A stretch of DNA of 57,181 nucleotides from Natronomonas salinimetallica (GTDB lineage: Archaea > Halobacteriota > Halobacteria > Halobacteriales > Haloarculaceae): positions 34,506 through 91,686 of the forward strand of contig NZ_JACDNQ010000013.1 of NCBI RefSeq assembly GCF_013839515.1. The letters are read 5' to 3'. Shown piece after piece: positions 27,857 through 36,576 of the stretch. Position 1 is the first letter of the stretch; each line of letters starts with the position of its first letter. Position numbers and translations under genes: made by a program. A model generated the notes under the pieces. The model ran no database searches, was not told where the DNA came from, and was given only the letters and a program-made list of their open reading frames with translations.

Positions 27857-28918
27857 ATGACACACCGAAACGGGCGCTCGTCCCGAGTCTCCCGCCGGGG
27901 ACACCGAAACAAGCGCTCGCCCTGCGTCTCCCGCCGGGGGTTCCTCGCGGCGGGCGCGGCGGTCGGTTCCGCCGGCTGCCTCGGCGACGCCGGCGGAGCC
28001 GCGGCCCCCAGCGACGACGGTCCCGTCGCAGTCGCCTCGTTCTTTACGTTCTACGACTTCGCGCGGCGGGTCGCCGAGGGGACGCCGATACGAGTCGAGA
28101 ACCTCGTACCGACCGGCCTCCACGGACACGGCTGGGACCCGGACCCCTCGATCACCCGGCGGATCGTCGACGCGGACGCCTTCGTCAACGTCGGGCCGGA
28201 CTTCCAGCCGTGGGCGGATCGCGCCCTCCGAACCGCCCGCGACGACGGCGCGGGGACGGCCTCGATCAACGTCCGCGAGGGGATCGACCTGCTCGACCTC
28301 GCCGATACCGTCGACGAGGAAGAGGAGATCGAGGGCGGTAAGGACCCACACTTCTGGCTCGACCCGGGGCTGGCGAAACGGTCGGTCGACAACGTCGCCG
28401 AGGGGTTCGCCGAGATCGCCCCCGACCACCGGGACGCGCTCGAGGGAAACGCCGACGCGGTCCGGTCGGAACTCGACGACATCGACGCCGAGTGGGCAGC
28501 GATCTTCGAGGCCGCCGAGCGCGACGTCGTCTTCCTCGCGGCGCACAACGCCTTCGAGTACGTCGGCCGGCGGTACGGGGCGACCGTCCAGCCGCTCGTG
28601 AGGACCCTCGCCGCCGAGGGGGACGTCCGGCCGACGGATATGCAGCGCGCCCAGGATACCATCGCCGAGCACGACATCCGATACATCGGCGCGGCGGTCT
28701 TCGAGCCCCGCCGGCCGGCCAGACAGCTCCGCGGGGAGACCGGCGTCGAGGCGTACTATCCCGTGACGCCGTACGCCGGGATCACCCCACAGTGGGCCGA
28801 CCGCGGGTGGGGATACGTCGACATCGCGCGCAACATCAACATGCCGACGTTCGAGGCCGTCCTCGACGCCGGGGAACCGGACGCCGGTTTCGACGCGGAG
28901 TGGCGGAACTTCGAGTGA
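27857..28918 (+). CDS. znuA: Zinc/manganese-type ABC transporter substrate-binding lipoprotein
   Basis: 353 residues. Tat signal with lipobox (CVSRRGFLAAGAAVGSAGC) then a family A-1/TroA-like body: the first His ligands in VPTGLHGHGWDPDPS, KDPHFWLDPGLAKRSVDNVA, the third His in FLAAHNAFEYVGRRYG, and the inter-domain helix. The loop before the second ligand is acidic (DTVDEEEEIEGG), not His-rich as in classical ZnuA. The segment before the Tat motif is a 39-bp tandem duplication that doubles a VSRRG motif. Followed by ATPase and permease genes. The metal cannot be fixed from sequence. Confidence 0.92.
   Translation: MTHRNGRSSRVSRRGHRNKRSPCVSRRGFLAAGAAVGSAGCLGDAGGAAAPSDDGPVAVASFFTFYDFARRVAEGTPIRVENLVPTGLHGHGWDPDPSITRRIVDADAFVNVGPDFQPWADRALRTARDDGAGTASINVREGIDLLDLADTVDEEEEIEGGKDPHFWLDPGLAKRSVDNVAEGFAEIAPDHRDALEGNADAVRSELDDIDAEWAAIFEAAERDVVFLAAHNAFEYVGRRYGATVQPLVRTLAAEGDVRPTDMQRAQDTIAEHDIRYIGAAVFEPRRPARQLRGETGVEAYYPVTPYAGITPQWADRGWGYVDIARNINMPTFEAVLDAGEPDAGFDAEWRNFE
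27863..27940. repeat. Imperfect 39-bp tandem duplication in the signal-peptide region of znuA
   Basis: Codons for HRNGRSSRVSRRG (27863-27901) are followed by HRNKRSPCVSRRG (27902-27940). Both carry a twin-arginine pair; only the second is followed by the hydrophobic stretch. Confidence 0.9.
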
Positions 28919-28957
28919 TCGTATTATGAGTCACATAGCCATCGTCGCGAGGTCCCC

Positions 28958-29701
28958 GTGAGCCTCGTCGAACTCGAGGGCGTCTCCTTCGGATACACTG
29001 CGACCCCCGTCGTCCGAGACGTCTCACTGGCCGTCGAGTCCGGCGAGTACGTCGGCATCGTCGGGCCAAACGGCTCCGGCAAGAGCACGCTGCTTCGGAT
29101 CGTGTTGGGGCTGCACGAGCCGGATTCGGGATCGGCCCGGCTCTTCGACAGCCCCGCGGGCGCCTTCGCCGAGCGCGAACGCGTCGGCTACGTCGCCCAG
29201 GACGTCACCGGGAACGCGACGAAGATGCCGATCACCGTCGCCGAGGTCGTCCTCATGGGACGGTTCCCACACGCCGGGTTCGGCCGTATCGGCCCCGAGG
29301 ATCGGGAGAAAGCCCGGGACGCGCTCGAGACGGTCGGGATCGACCGTCTCGCCGACAGACGGATCACGAAGCTCTCCGGCGGGCAACGCCAGCGCGCCTA
29401 CATCGCGCGGGCGCTCGCCGGGGAGGCGGATCTGCTCGTCCTCGACGAGCCGACCGTCGGTGTCGATGCCGAGTCGGTCGATGCCTTCTTCGGGCTGCTC
29501 GACGGGCTCAACCGCGAGGGGATGACGGTCCTGCTCGTCGAACACGACATCGGGGCGGTGCTCGACCACGCCGGGCGCGTCGTCTGTCTGAACCGCGAGG
29601 TGTACTTCGACGGCCCACCCACCGAGTTCGCCGACAGTGACGCCCTCGATCGGGCCTACGGGACCACCGTCCGCCGTGACGGGGACGTGACCGTCGCATG
29701 A
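28958..29701 (+). CDS. znuC: Metal ABC transporter ATP-binding protein
   Basis: 247 residues from GTG 28958. Walker A GPNGSGKST, signature LSGGQRQRAYIARAL, Walker B LLVLDEPTVGVD, and H-loop LLVEHDI. Energises uptake through the adjacent permease. A 12-codon open frame (28926-28961) starting with ATG ends in a TGA overlapping this GTG and could couple translation, but may be chance. The stop overlaps the permease ATG as ATGA. Confidence 0.95.
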   Translation: MSLVELEGVSFGYTATPVVRDVSLAVESGEYVGIVGPNGSGKSTLLRIVLGLHEPDSGSARLFDSPAGAFAERERVGYVAQDVTGNATKMPITVAEVVLMGRFPHAGFGRIGPEDREKARDALETVGIDRLADRRITKLSGGQRQRAYIARALAGEADLLVLDEPTVGVDAESVDAFFGLLDGLNREGMTVLLVEHDIGAVLDHAGRVVCLNREVYFDGPPTEFADSDALDRAYGTTVRRDGDVTVA

Positions 29702-30687
29702 TCGGGGGCCGCCTCGTGCCGGCCGTCGTCGGGCTTCCCGACGATGCTTTGATGTGGCTGCTCGATCGCTGGAGCGACCTTCTGTTGGCCGTCGCCGACG
29801 GATCGGGCCTCGTGATGCTCGAGTACGGTTTCATGCACCGAGCGTTTCTGGTGGGGATCCTCATCGCGGTGATGGCCCCGCTAATCGGGACGTTCCTCGT
29901 CCACCGACAGCTCGCACTGATCGGGGACGCCCTCGCGCACACGGCGTTCGCCGGCGTGGCGGTCGGGCTGTTCGTCAACGCGACCCTCGGGACGGGGATC
30001 TCGCCGTATCTCACGGCGGTCGTCGTCGCGATGATCGCCGCGCTCGCGATCGAGTTGATCTCGGAGGTGACCGACGCCTACAACGACGTCTCGATGGCGA
30101 TCGTGCTCTCGACGGGCTTCGCACTGGGGGCGGTGCTTATCAGTCTCGATTCCGGCGGCCTCGCCGTCGGCGTCAACCAGTACCTCTTCGGGAACCTCTC
30201 GACGGTCACCAACGAAAACACGGTCCTTCTCGTCGGGCTGTTCTCGGTCATCACGCTCGTCGTCGGCGCGACGTACAAACAGCTCCTCTACGTCACCTTC
30301 GACGAGACGGCCGCCCGCGTCGCCGGGATCGACGTCCGCTGGTACAACCGGATCGTCGCCATGCTCACGGCGATGGTCGTCGTCGGCGCGATGCAGATCA
30401 TGGGCGTCATTCTCGTCGCCGCGATGCTCGTCGTCCCCGTCGCCGGGGCCGCCCAGGTCGCCCGGAGCTTCCGGGAGGCGCTTCTCGCGTCGGTCGTCCT
30501 GGCCGAACTCGCGGTCCTCGTCGGCATCACGCTCTCGTTTTATTATGAGACGACCGCCGGCGGGACCATCGTTCTCGTCGCCGTCGGCATATATGTCGGC
30601 GCGGTCCTGCTCGGCAAACTCGGCTCGGATCCCGACGCCGTCGCCGGGGCCGGATCGACCTCCGAGGGGCGTTCGGCCGACCGATAG
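29698..30687 (+). CDS. znuB: Metal ABC transporter permease
   Basis: 329 residues with eight to nine membrane helices, ABC-3 family. Characteristic stretches: RQLALIGDALAHTAFAGVAV after the second helix, NQYLFGNLSTV, DETAARVAGIDVRWYN (coupling helix to the ATPase) and ILVAAMLVVPVAGAAQVARS. The gene overlaps znuC by four bases. A roughly 35-residue N-terminal part before the first conserved helix (YGFMHRAFLVGILIAVMAP) includes an additional hydrophobic run. Confidence 0.94.
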   Translation: MIGGRLVPAVVGLPDDALMWLLDRWSDLLLAVADGSGLVMLEYGFMHRAFLVGILIAVMAPLIGTFLVHRQLALIGDALAHTAFAGVAVGLFVNATLGTGISPYLTAVVVAMIAALAIELISEVTDAYNDVSMAIVLSTGFALGAVLISLDSGGLAVGVNQYLFGNLSTVTNENTVLLVGLFSVITLVVGATYKQLLYVTFDETAARVAGIDVRWYNRIVAMLTAMVVVGAMQIMGVILVAAMLVVPVAGAAQVARSFREALLASVVLAELAVLVGITLSFYYETTAGGTIVLVAVGIYVGAVLLGKLGSDPDAVAGAGSTSEGRSADR

Positions 30688-30693
30688 ATGCTA

Positions 30694-30751
30694 TCGGACG
30701 GACGGGCGATTGTTTTCGGCCGTCGGACGGACGGGCGATTGCTTTCGGCCG
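30694..30751. repeat. Two copies of a 29-bp unit downstream of the transporter
   Basis: Unit starting tcggacggacgggcgattgt at 30694 and 30723 differs at one position (t/c). It lies between the convergent ends of the permease gene and a small membrane protein gene. Confidence 0.92.
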
Positions 30752-30916
30752 TCACTCCGTCGAGTCCGAGGTAGCGGTGAGTGTGCGAACGAACGCGCGG
30801 AGTCGCTCTCCATGACTCCCGAGCCCGATGCCCGCGAGGAACGCGAGCAGACCCGAGAGGACGACGAGCGTGAGATCGGAGTGTGCTGTTCCGGCGTGCA
30901 ACGGTATCTCCAGCAT
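30752..30916 (-). CDS. Small membrane protein, 54 residues
   Basis: From the ATG at 30916: MLEIPLHAGTAHSDLTLVVL followed by a hydrophobic helix (SGLLAFLAGIGLGSHGERLR) and a short charged tail. Acceptable start context, single transmembrane span, and a composition unlike neighbouring shadow frames support a real gene; similar small proteins occur in other haloarchaea as far as I recall. Convergent to the transporter operon. Function unknown. Confidence 0.55.
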   Translation of the reverse strand: MLEIPLHAGTAHSDLTLVVLSGLLAFLAGIGLGSHGERLRAFVRTLTATSDSTE

Positions 30917-30967
30917 ATGGCGTCCTTCGACACGGGGTGTGGATAACGCTGCCGGATACGATACCAC

Positions 30968-31025
30968 CGACTGGGGGCAACTACGCGCGCCGACTGGGGG
31001 CAACTACGCGCGCCGACTGGGGGCG
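30968..31025. repeat. 2.5 tandem copies of a 23-bp unit upstream of rps17e
   Basis: Unit cgactgggggcaactacgcg plus cgc at 30968 and 30991 (identical), then a partial third copy at 31014-31025. It sits 80 bp before rps17e, between divergent genes. Confidence 0.95.
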
Positions 31026-31103
31026 ACTCGGCGGCCCCCGCGGGTCGGCTCGGGAACCCTTTCGAACCTTTTTTAGGTACCACAGCGGTAGATGCCGGTA
31101 TCA

Positions 31104-31295
31104 ATGGCTATCAAACCCGCCTACGTGAAAAAAACCGCGACGCTGCTCATGGAACGGTACCCGAAGGCGTTCGGTGACGACTTCGAACACAACAAGGACG
31201 TCGTCGAGGAGCTGACCAACGTCGATTCCAAGGGCGTCCGCAACCGGATCGCCGGATACGTCACCCGCAAGCAGCGCGTCCCCCAGAACGCGTAG
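31104..31295 (+). CDS. rps17e: 30S ribosomal protein S17e
   Basis: 63 residues beginning MAIKPAYVKKTATLLMERYP, the family N-terminus; the ATG at 31104 is chosen over an upstream ATG at 31092. Conserved DFEHNKDVVEELTNVDSKGV and RNRIAGYVTRKQ follow. A small archaeal/eukaryotic-type ribosomal protein of the small subunit. It stands alone, 80 bp before aspartate-semialdehyde dehydrogenase. Confidence 0.96.
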   Translation: MAIKPAYVKKTATLLMERYPKAFGDDFEHNKDVVEELTNVDSKGVRNRIAGYVTRKQRVPQNA

Positions 31296-31376
31296 TCCAA
31301 CGATCGTTCGTTTTCGGCCGGTAGCTGACGGGCGAGTTCCACAACCGTTTTCCTGTGGCTCGCCATACCACCGTCA

Positions 31377-32411
31377 ATGTCCACCCGCGTAGGTGTCCTC
31401 GGCGCGACCGGCGCCGTCGGCCAACGACTCATCCAACTGCTCGCACCGCATCCCGAATTCGAGATCGCCACGCTCACCGCCTCGGGGGCGAGCGCCGGCC
31501 GAACGTACCGCGACGCCGCCAAGTGGCGCGTCGACTCGCCGATCCCCGAGAGCGTCGACGACATCACCGTCGTCGAGACGGATCCCGAGGAGGTCCCTGA
31601 CGACGTCGAGTTGCTCTTTTCGTCTTTGCCCTCCGGCGTCGGGGCGGCGGTCGAACCCGAGTTCGTCGAAGAGGGCTACGTCGTCTCCTCGAACTCCTCG
31701 AACGGCCGGATGGACGAGGACATCCCGCTCACGATCCCCGAAATCAACGCCGACCACCTCGGGCTGATCGAGGTCCAACGCGATGAGCGCGGCTGGGACG
31801 GCGCGTTGATCAAAAACCCCAACTGCTCGACGATCACGATGGTGCCGACGCTCGCGGCCCTCGATACGTTCGGCCTCGATCGGGTCCACGTCTCGACGCT
31901 GCAGGCCGTCTCCGGGGCCGGCTACTCCGGCGTGACCTCGATGGAGATCATCGACAACGTCATCCCCCACATCGGCGGCGAAGCCGACAAGATGGAGACC
32001 GAATCCCGCAAGCTTCTCGGCTCCTTCGACGGGAGCGAAGTCAGCCTCCACGGCGCCGACGTATCGGCCTCGTGTAACCGCGTCCCGACGCTGGACGGGC
32101 ATCTCGAGAACGTCTGGGCCGACCTCGCCGACGACCCCGACCCCGAAGCCGTCGTCGAGGCCTTCGAATCCTACCCGGGGATCGATCTGTACTCCTCACC
32201 GGACCAACTCATCGAGGTGTTCGAGGAACCGGATCGCCCACAGCCCCGACTCGACCGGAACCTCGGCGGCGGGATGGCCGTCGCCGCGGGCGGGGTCGAG
32301 ACGACGAGCCACGGGGTCCAGTTCAACTGTCTGGCTCACAACACCATGCGCGGGGCCGCCGGCGCGAGCATCCTGAACGGCGAGTTGCTGCTCGAGGAAG
32401 GCTACCTCTAA
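31377..32411 (+). CDS. asd: Aspartate-semialdehyde dehydrogenase
   Basis: 344 residues, archaeal/fungal-type ASADH. N-terminal NADP-binding motif RVGVLGATGAVGQRLIQLL; the catalytic Cys is in LIKNPNCSTITMVPTLAAL near residue 147; the later DGHLENVW carries the His of the active-site region. It reduces aspartyl phosphate to aspartate semialdehyde for Thr, Met and Lys synthesis. Monocistronic, following rps17e. Confidence 0.96.
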   Translation: MSTRVGVLGATGAVGQRLIQLLAPHPEFEIATLTASGASAGRTYRDAAKWRVDSPIPESVDDITVVETDPEEVPDDVELLFSSLPSGVGAAVEPEFVEEGYVVSSNSSNGRMDEDIPLTIPEINADHLGLIEVQRDERGWDGALIKNPNCSTITMVPTLAALDTFGLDRVHVSTLQAVSGAGYSGVTSMEIIDNVIPHIGGEADKMETESRKLLGSFDGSEVSLHGADVSASCNRVPTLDGHLENVWADLADDPDPEAVVEAFESYPGIDLYSSPDQLIEVFEEPDRPQPRLDRNLGGGMAVAAGGVETTSHGVQFNCLAHNTMRGAAGASILNGELLLEEGYL

Positions 32412-32556
32412 TACTGACGGACAAAAGAATGTACACACGACGCACGAGGATCACGCCGTTCGACGGAGCGAACGGCGGATCACTCGTGAGTCGGTTTCAT
32501 TTGATTTCGTCCACCAGTATAAGTCCCACGGGCTGACACGGCGTTTTGTCCCCCCG

Positions 32557-33213
32557 ATGTACCACGACCTCTCACACCCGATCGAGACCGGAATGCAGCG
32601 GTTCCCCGGCGACCCCGAGGTATCGGTCGAACCGGTCGCAACCGTCGACTCAGACGGCTACCGCGTTGCGGAGATCACCTGTGGGACCCACACCGGAACC
32701 CACATCGACGCGCCGAGCCACGTCGGTCTCGACGGCTCGATCGACGGCTTCGACGTCGGTCGGTTCGTCCTCGACGCCCGGACGGTCGACTGTACCGGCC
32801 TCGGCGCGCGAGCGCCGATCGGGCCGTCGGCGCTGCCCGACGACGACGGCGGCGAAATCCTCCTCGTCCGGACCGGGTGGGACGACCACTGGGGGACCCC
32901 TCGGTATCTCGATCACCCGTATTTGACCCCCGAGGCGGCGGACCGCTGCGTCGAGGCCGGGTGGTCGGTCGGTCTCGATACGCTGAACCCCGACCCGACG
33001 CCGGGCGGAACCACCGCCCCGGAAGAACCGACCGGGGTCCCGACACACCGCCGCCTGCTCGGAAACGATCGTCTCATCGTCGAGAACCTGACGAACCTCG
33101 AGGGGCTGGGCCGCTGTCGGCTCTTCGTCGTCCCGCTCTCGATCGCCGACGGGGACGGCTCGCCGGTTCGGGCGTTTGCCCGCGAGCACCCGGATACGGA
33201 CGCCGACCGGTAA
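32557..33213 (+). CDS. Cyclase-family (kynurenine formamidase-like) hydrolase
   Basis: 218 residues. The motif CGTHTGTHIDAPSHVGLDGS near residue 49 carries the HxGTHxDxPxH metal-binding signature of the cyclase/formamidase fold; the strand ILLVRTGWDDHWGT and later NLTNLEGLGRCRLFVVPL complete the family pattern. Substrate unknown (kynurenine formamide, isatin or polyketide-like in other members). TATA-like gtataagt lies about 40 bp upstream. Confidence 0.88.
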   Translation: MYHDLSHPIETGMQRFPGDPEVSVEPVATVDSDGYRVAEITCGTHTGTHIDAPSHVGLDGSIDGFDVGRFVLDARTVDCTGLGARAPIGPSALPDDDGGEILLVRTGWDDHWGTPRYLDHPYLTPEAADRCVEAGWSVGLDTLNPDPTPGGTTAPEEPTGVPTHRRLLGNDRLIVENLTNLEGLGRCRLFVVPLSIADGDGSPVRAFAREHPDTDADR

Positions 33214-33232
33214 GCTGTCGGTCGGCCGCCGA

Positions 33233-33913
33233 TCAGTAGATCAGTTCGTCGCTGTTGTCGACCATGTACAACGTCCGGGCGGCGATGTTGACGGCGTGAT
33301 CGCCGACGCGTTCGAGATCCCGGATCGTAAGAAGCAGCCGTGAGACCTCGGTCATGAGCGTCTCGATCTCCTCGTCGGAGGACCCATCGTCGATCTCCGT
33401 CTCGATCAGGTCCCGGACGACGATGCTCGAAGCCCGCTCACAGAGGTCGTCGACCTCGTCGTCGCGGCCGTCGATCTCGAAACAGGCATCGACGTCCTCC
33501 TCGGCGTAGGCCGTCATGGCGCTCTCGACCATCTCGATGACCGCGTTGCCGATCCCCTGGATGTCGACGTTGGGGTACATATCCCGGGTGGCTTCCAGCG
33601 TGTAGTCGCCGAGATTCGTCGCGAGGTCGGCAACGCGCTCCAGATCCGTGATGATTTTGAACGAGGCGGCGATGAAACGGAGATCGCCCGCAACGGGCTG
33701 TTGGAGCGCAAAGAGGTCGATGCAGTTCTGTTCCAGTTCGAGGTACAGTTCGTTGATCTCGTGGTCGCCTTCGATGACCTCGTTGGCGAGCGATTCGTCC
33801 TTGGTTTCGAGAGCGTTCAGCCCGGTTCGCATCCGTTCGAGAACGATCTCGCTCATGTAGAGGACGTTCTCACGGAGTTCGACCAGTTGCCGTTGGAATC
33901 CCTTGCGTGCCAT
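33233..33913 (-). CDS. phoU: Phosphate-signalling protein PhoU
   Basis: 226 residues, all-helical, with two PhoU repeats: first around LNALETKDESLANEVIEGDH and LQQPVAGDLRFIAASFKIIT, second around LLTIRDLERVGDHAVNIAAR. PhoU inhibits phosphate uptake and signalling when phosphate is plentiful. It follows pstB on the same strand, separated by about 100 bp. Confidence 0.94.
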   Translation of the reverse strand: MARKGFQRQLVELRENVLYMSEIVLERMRTGLNALETKDESLANEVIEGDHEINELYLELEQNCIDLFALQQPVAGDLRFIAASFKIITDLERVADLATNLGDYTLEATRDMYPNVDIQGIGNAVIEMVESAMTAYAEEDVDACFEIDGRDDEVDDLCERASSIVVRDLIETEIDDGSSDEEIETLMTEVSRLLLTIRDLERVGDHAVNIAARTLYMVDNSDELIY

Positions 33914-34011
33914 TGGATCCGCTTGTGTCTTCGCCGGTATGTCTTTTCCGGGGCGTCGGACGTGTGGCGTTCACCGCATCCACATTTATCCACCCCGGCG
34001 GCCGGTCATCA

Positions 34012-34863
34012 CTACCCGAACTTTCCCGTGATATAGTTCTCTACGCGTTCGCTGTCGGGGTTCTCGAAGATCGCGTCGGTGTCGCCGAACTCGACGAGTT
34101 CCCCGCCGGTGAGGAAGACGGCCGTCTTATCGGAGATCCGGGCGGCCTGTTGCATGTTGTGGGTGACGATGACGACGGTGTACTCCTCGGCCAGGTCGTC
34201 GATGAGGTCCTCGATCTTCGAGGTCGCAACGGGATCGAGCGCCGAGGCGGGTTCGTCCATCAGAACCACGTCGGGGTCGGGCGCGATCGCCCGGGCGATA
34301 CAGAGCCGCTGTTGTTGGCCGCCCGAGAGCGCGAGTCCCGACTCGTCGAGTTGGCCTTTGACCTCGTCCCAAAGCGCCGCCGCGCGCAGGGACTCCTCGA
34401 CTCTCGCGTCGACGTCGCCGTCGTAGCCCTGGATGTTCAGCCCGTAGGCGACGTTGTCGTGAATGCTCTTGGGGAAGGGGTTCGGCTTTTGAAACACCAT
34501 CCCGACCTTCCGGCGCAGCGCCACCGGGTCGACGTCGTCGTCGTAGACGTTCTTGTCGTACAGCCGGAGTTCGCCGTCGACGTGGCAGGTATCGATCAGG
34601 TCGTTCATCCGGTTGATACACCGCAGGAACGTCGATTTGCCGCAGCCGGAGGGGCCGATGAGCGCCGTCACCATTCCCTCCGGGATGTCCATCGTGATGT
34701 CCGAAAGCGCCTGTGTGTCGCCGTACCGGACGTCGATACCGCGGGCAGCGATGACCGCCCGGCCCGTGCCGCGGCGCGTCGTTGTGTCGTCTAGCCCGGC
34801 CGCGGGCGAGTCGGCGAGCGATTCGGTGTCCGTCGTCGGATCGGCCGTGTCTTCGAAGCTCAT
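34012..34863 (-). CDS. pstB: Phosphate ABC transporter ATP-binding protein
   Basis: 283 residues. PstB-type ABC ATPase: Walker [21 protein letters not shown]-loop [20 protein letters not shown], signature [16 protein letters not shown], Walker [13 protein letters not shown], and ETERVENYI-like C-terminus [13 protein letters not shown]. An unusual acidic/Ser-rich N-terminal extension of about 30 residues precedes the fold. Energises phosphate import. Unlike the usual pstSCAB-phoU order, no pstS, pstC or pstA lies upstream; the neighbouring gene diverges. Confidence 0.95.
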   Translation of the reverse strand: MSFEDTADPTTDTESLADSPAAGLDDTTTRRGTGRAVIAARGIDVRYGDTQALSDITMDIPEGMVTALIGPSGCGKSTFLRCINRMNDLIDTCHVDGELRLYDKNVYDDDVDPVALRRKVGMVFQKPNPFPKSIHDNVAYGLNIQGYDGDVDARVEESLRAAALWDEVKGQLDESGLALSGGQQQRLCIARAIAPDPDVVLMDEPASALDPVATSKIEDLIDDLAEEYTVVIVTHNMQQAARISDKTAVFLTGGELVEFGDTDAIFENPDSERVENYITGKFG

Positions 34864-35246
34864 TGTCAGTTGCTCTCGTATCTACCGTGGATCACAGCCG
34901 CCGCCGCTCCGGGCGACGTTCCCGAGGCCGCTGTCCTCACCGCGAACGGGATACTCCGAGAGACCGGAGACGCCACACCCGGTGGCTGCGAGGACGCTTC
35001 GATGGGGGACCGACACGGCGGGAGTCGGCTCCCGACCTCGTGTCATTATCGTAGTGGCCACACGTAGACGTAAGTACCCAACTATGTTATTTATATAGGG
35101 ATATATTTGACACTATATTTCTCACTAAATCTTCCGTCGTCCGCGCCGCGTTCGGGCCTATCCGGGCGTAAGCGGGGGCACCGTCGCATCAGTACCCGAC
35201 TATATATCTCGACAGTGATTTATATCCATATCCTGTATCCGGGGAT
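34864..35246. other. 383-bp divergent intergenic region with AT-rich core
   Basis: Between pstB (minus) and the AbrB-PhoU gene (plus). It contains an AT-rich segment at about 35075-35125 (tatttatatagggatatatt) likely to hold promoter and phosphate-control sites, and a GC-rich segment at 34880-35040 without an evident gene. Confidence 0.6.
35219..35225 (+). promoter_or_regulatory. TATA box of AbrB-PhoU gene
   Basis: tttatat centred 25 bp upstream of the ATG at 35247, implying a leaderless transcript. Confidence 0.65.
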
Positions 35247-35251
35247 ATGGA
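35225..35251. promoter_or_regulatory. Inverted repeat overlapping the start codon of the AbrB-PhoU gene
   Basis: tccatatcc (35225-35233) and ggatatgga (35243-35251) are perfect 9-bp inverted arms with a 9-bp spacer; the right arm includes the ATG. Binding here would block transcript start, so it is a candidate operator, possibly bound by the gene's own AbrB domain (inference). Confidence 0.6.
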
Positions 35252-36242
35252 GACCCGCAAGGTCCAGGTGACGGGCGGCTCGACGTATACCGTTTCGCTT
35301 CCGAAAGAATGGGCGACCGAAAACGACGTCAGTGGCGGGAGCGTCGTCGAGTTTCATCCGGAGGGCGATACCCTGCTTTTGACTCCACAGCGCGAGGAAC
35401 GGAAAGTCGAAGGGACGCTCGACATCACCGGGCTGGAGGGCGACGAGCTGATGCGTGCGGTCGTGACGATGTACGTCAGCGGCTTCGACATCGTCACGCT
35501 CGAGACCACACAGGTAACCGCCGCACAACGCCGGACGATACGGGATGCAACCCAGGGGCTCGTCGGCCTCGAGGTCATCGGCGAGACCTCGGAGCGAGTC
35601 AGGCTACAGGACCTACTCGACTCCTCGGAGCTGTCGATGCACAACGCCATTACCCGGATGCGGCTCGTCTCGACGACGATGCTCGCCGACGCCGTCGCGG
35701 CGCTTCTGGCGGACGACGACGATCTGGCAGCCGACGTCGTCCAGCGCGACGACGACGTCGATCGGCTCTGGTCTATGGTCTCGCGGGTATTTCGATCCGT
35801 GCTTAGAGACCCCTCTGCGGCCGCAGCGATCGGCCTCGACCGTGAGACGTGTTTCGACTACCACTCGAGTGCCCGCCAGCTCGAACGGGTCGGCGACCAC
35901 GCGGCGAAGATCGCGACCCACGCCCAGTCGCTCGGCGCCCCGCCCGAGGACGCCGCCGAGGCCCTCGATGCGCTCCTCGAGGAATCGACAAACGTCATCG
36001 AGATGGGAATGGACGCGCTCTTAGAGGAGGACTCCGACCGCGCGACCGACCTCGCTAACGACGCCCGACAGCGCGTCGTCCGGATCGACGAACTCTCCCG
36101 GGCGGTCGACGACGAGGTCCGGGAACTAGAGTCCCAGCAGGCCCAGTTGCTCGGGTTGATCGTCGATTCGCTGTCGAGAAGCGCCGACTACGGCGGCAAC
36201 GTCGCCGAGACCGCCCTCCAGAACGCGGCCCCGCGGCCCTGA
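35247..36242 (+). CDS. AbrB/SpoVT-PhoU phosphate uptake regulator
   Basis: 331 residues. N-terminal swapped-hairpin AbrB domain (METRKVQVTGGSTYTVSLPK, EWATENDVSGGSVVEFHPEG) followed by PhoU-like helical repeats (SARQLERVGDHAAKIATHAQ near residue 212 and DSLSRSADYGGNVAETALQN at the end). This fusion is a known haloarchaeal DNA-binding PhoU type. It is divergent from pstB-phoU, so it is a good candidate regulator of the phosphate transport genes. Confidence 0.92.
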   Translation: METRKVQVTGGSTYTVSLPKEWATENDVSGGSVVEFHPEGDTLLLTPQREERKVEGTLDITGLEGDELMRAVVTMYVSGFDIVTLETTQVTAAQRRTIRDATQGLVGLEVIGETSERVRLQDLLDSSELSMHNAITRMRLVSTTMLADAVAALLADDDDLAADVVQRDDDVDRLWSMVSRVFRSVLRDPSAAAAIGLDRETCFDYHSSARQLERVGDHAAKIATHAQSLGAPPEDAAEALDALLEESTNVIEMGMDALLEEDSDRATDLANDARQRVVRIDELSRAVDDEVRELESQQAQLLGLIVDSLSRSADYGGNVAETALQNAAPRP

Positions 36243-36246
36243 TCGC

Positions 36247-36576
36247 CTACGTCCCTCGGAGCAGTTCCTCGGCGACGGTGTCGGCGTCGAGCAGATCGGG
36301 GTCGACGATGTGGCCCGCCTGGCCCTTGATAAACTCCGGGACCGAATCGCGGGTGTAGATGACGACCCGGACGTCGGGGTTGCGGTCTATCGCGACGGGC
36401 ACAGCCGTCGCCAATCCGGCATCGGTCAACACGAGCGTGTCCGCGTCCTCGATGCCCGCCGCCTCCAGCGCCGACCGGCTCGCGGTTCCCTCGGCGTACC
36501 GAACCGTCGCACCCCGTGTTTCGAGCGCCGCAGCGATCCCATCGGGGTCGCCGCCCGCGACGACGACCTCACTCAT
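36247..36576 (-). CDS. Small TrkA-N/Rossmann-like protein linked to guaAB-pyrG
   Basis: 109 residues. N-terminal [20 protein letters not shown] and the strand [20 protein letters not shown] give a Rossmann-type half-fold like TrkA-N (DUF7126-type in haloarchaea). It overlaps the GMP synthase gene by 8 bp and is last in that operon. Role unknown; the conserved link to nucleotide synthesis suggests a regulatory or nucleotide-binding part. Confidence 0.75.
   Translation of the reverse strand: MSEVVVAGGDPDGIAAALETRGATVRYAEGTASRSALEAAGIEDADTLVLTDAGLATAVPVAIDRNPDVRVVIYTRDSVPEFIKGQAGHIVDPDLLDADTVAEELLRGT

Noticed and set aside
28926-28961. Leader peptide MSHIAIVARSP before znuC
   Set aside because: The TGA overlaps the znuC GTG, which is suggestive, but 12 codons in one place can arise by chance and nothing else supports it.
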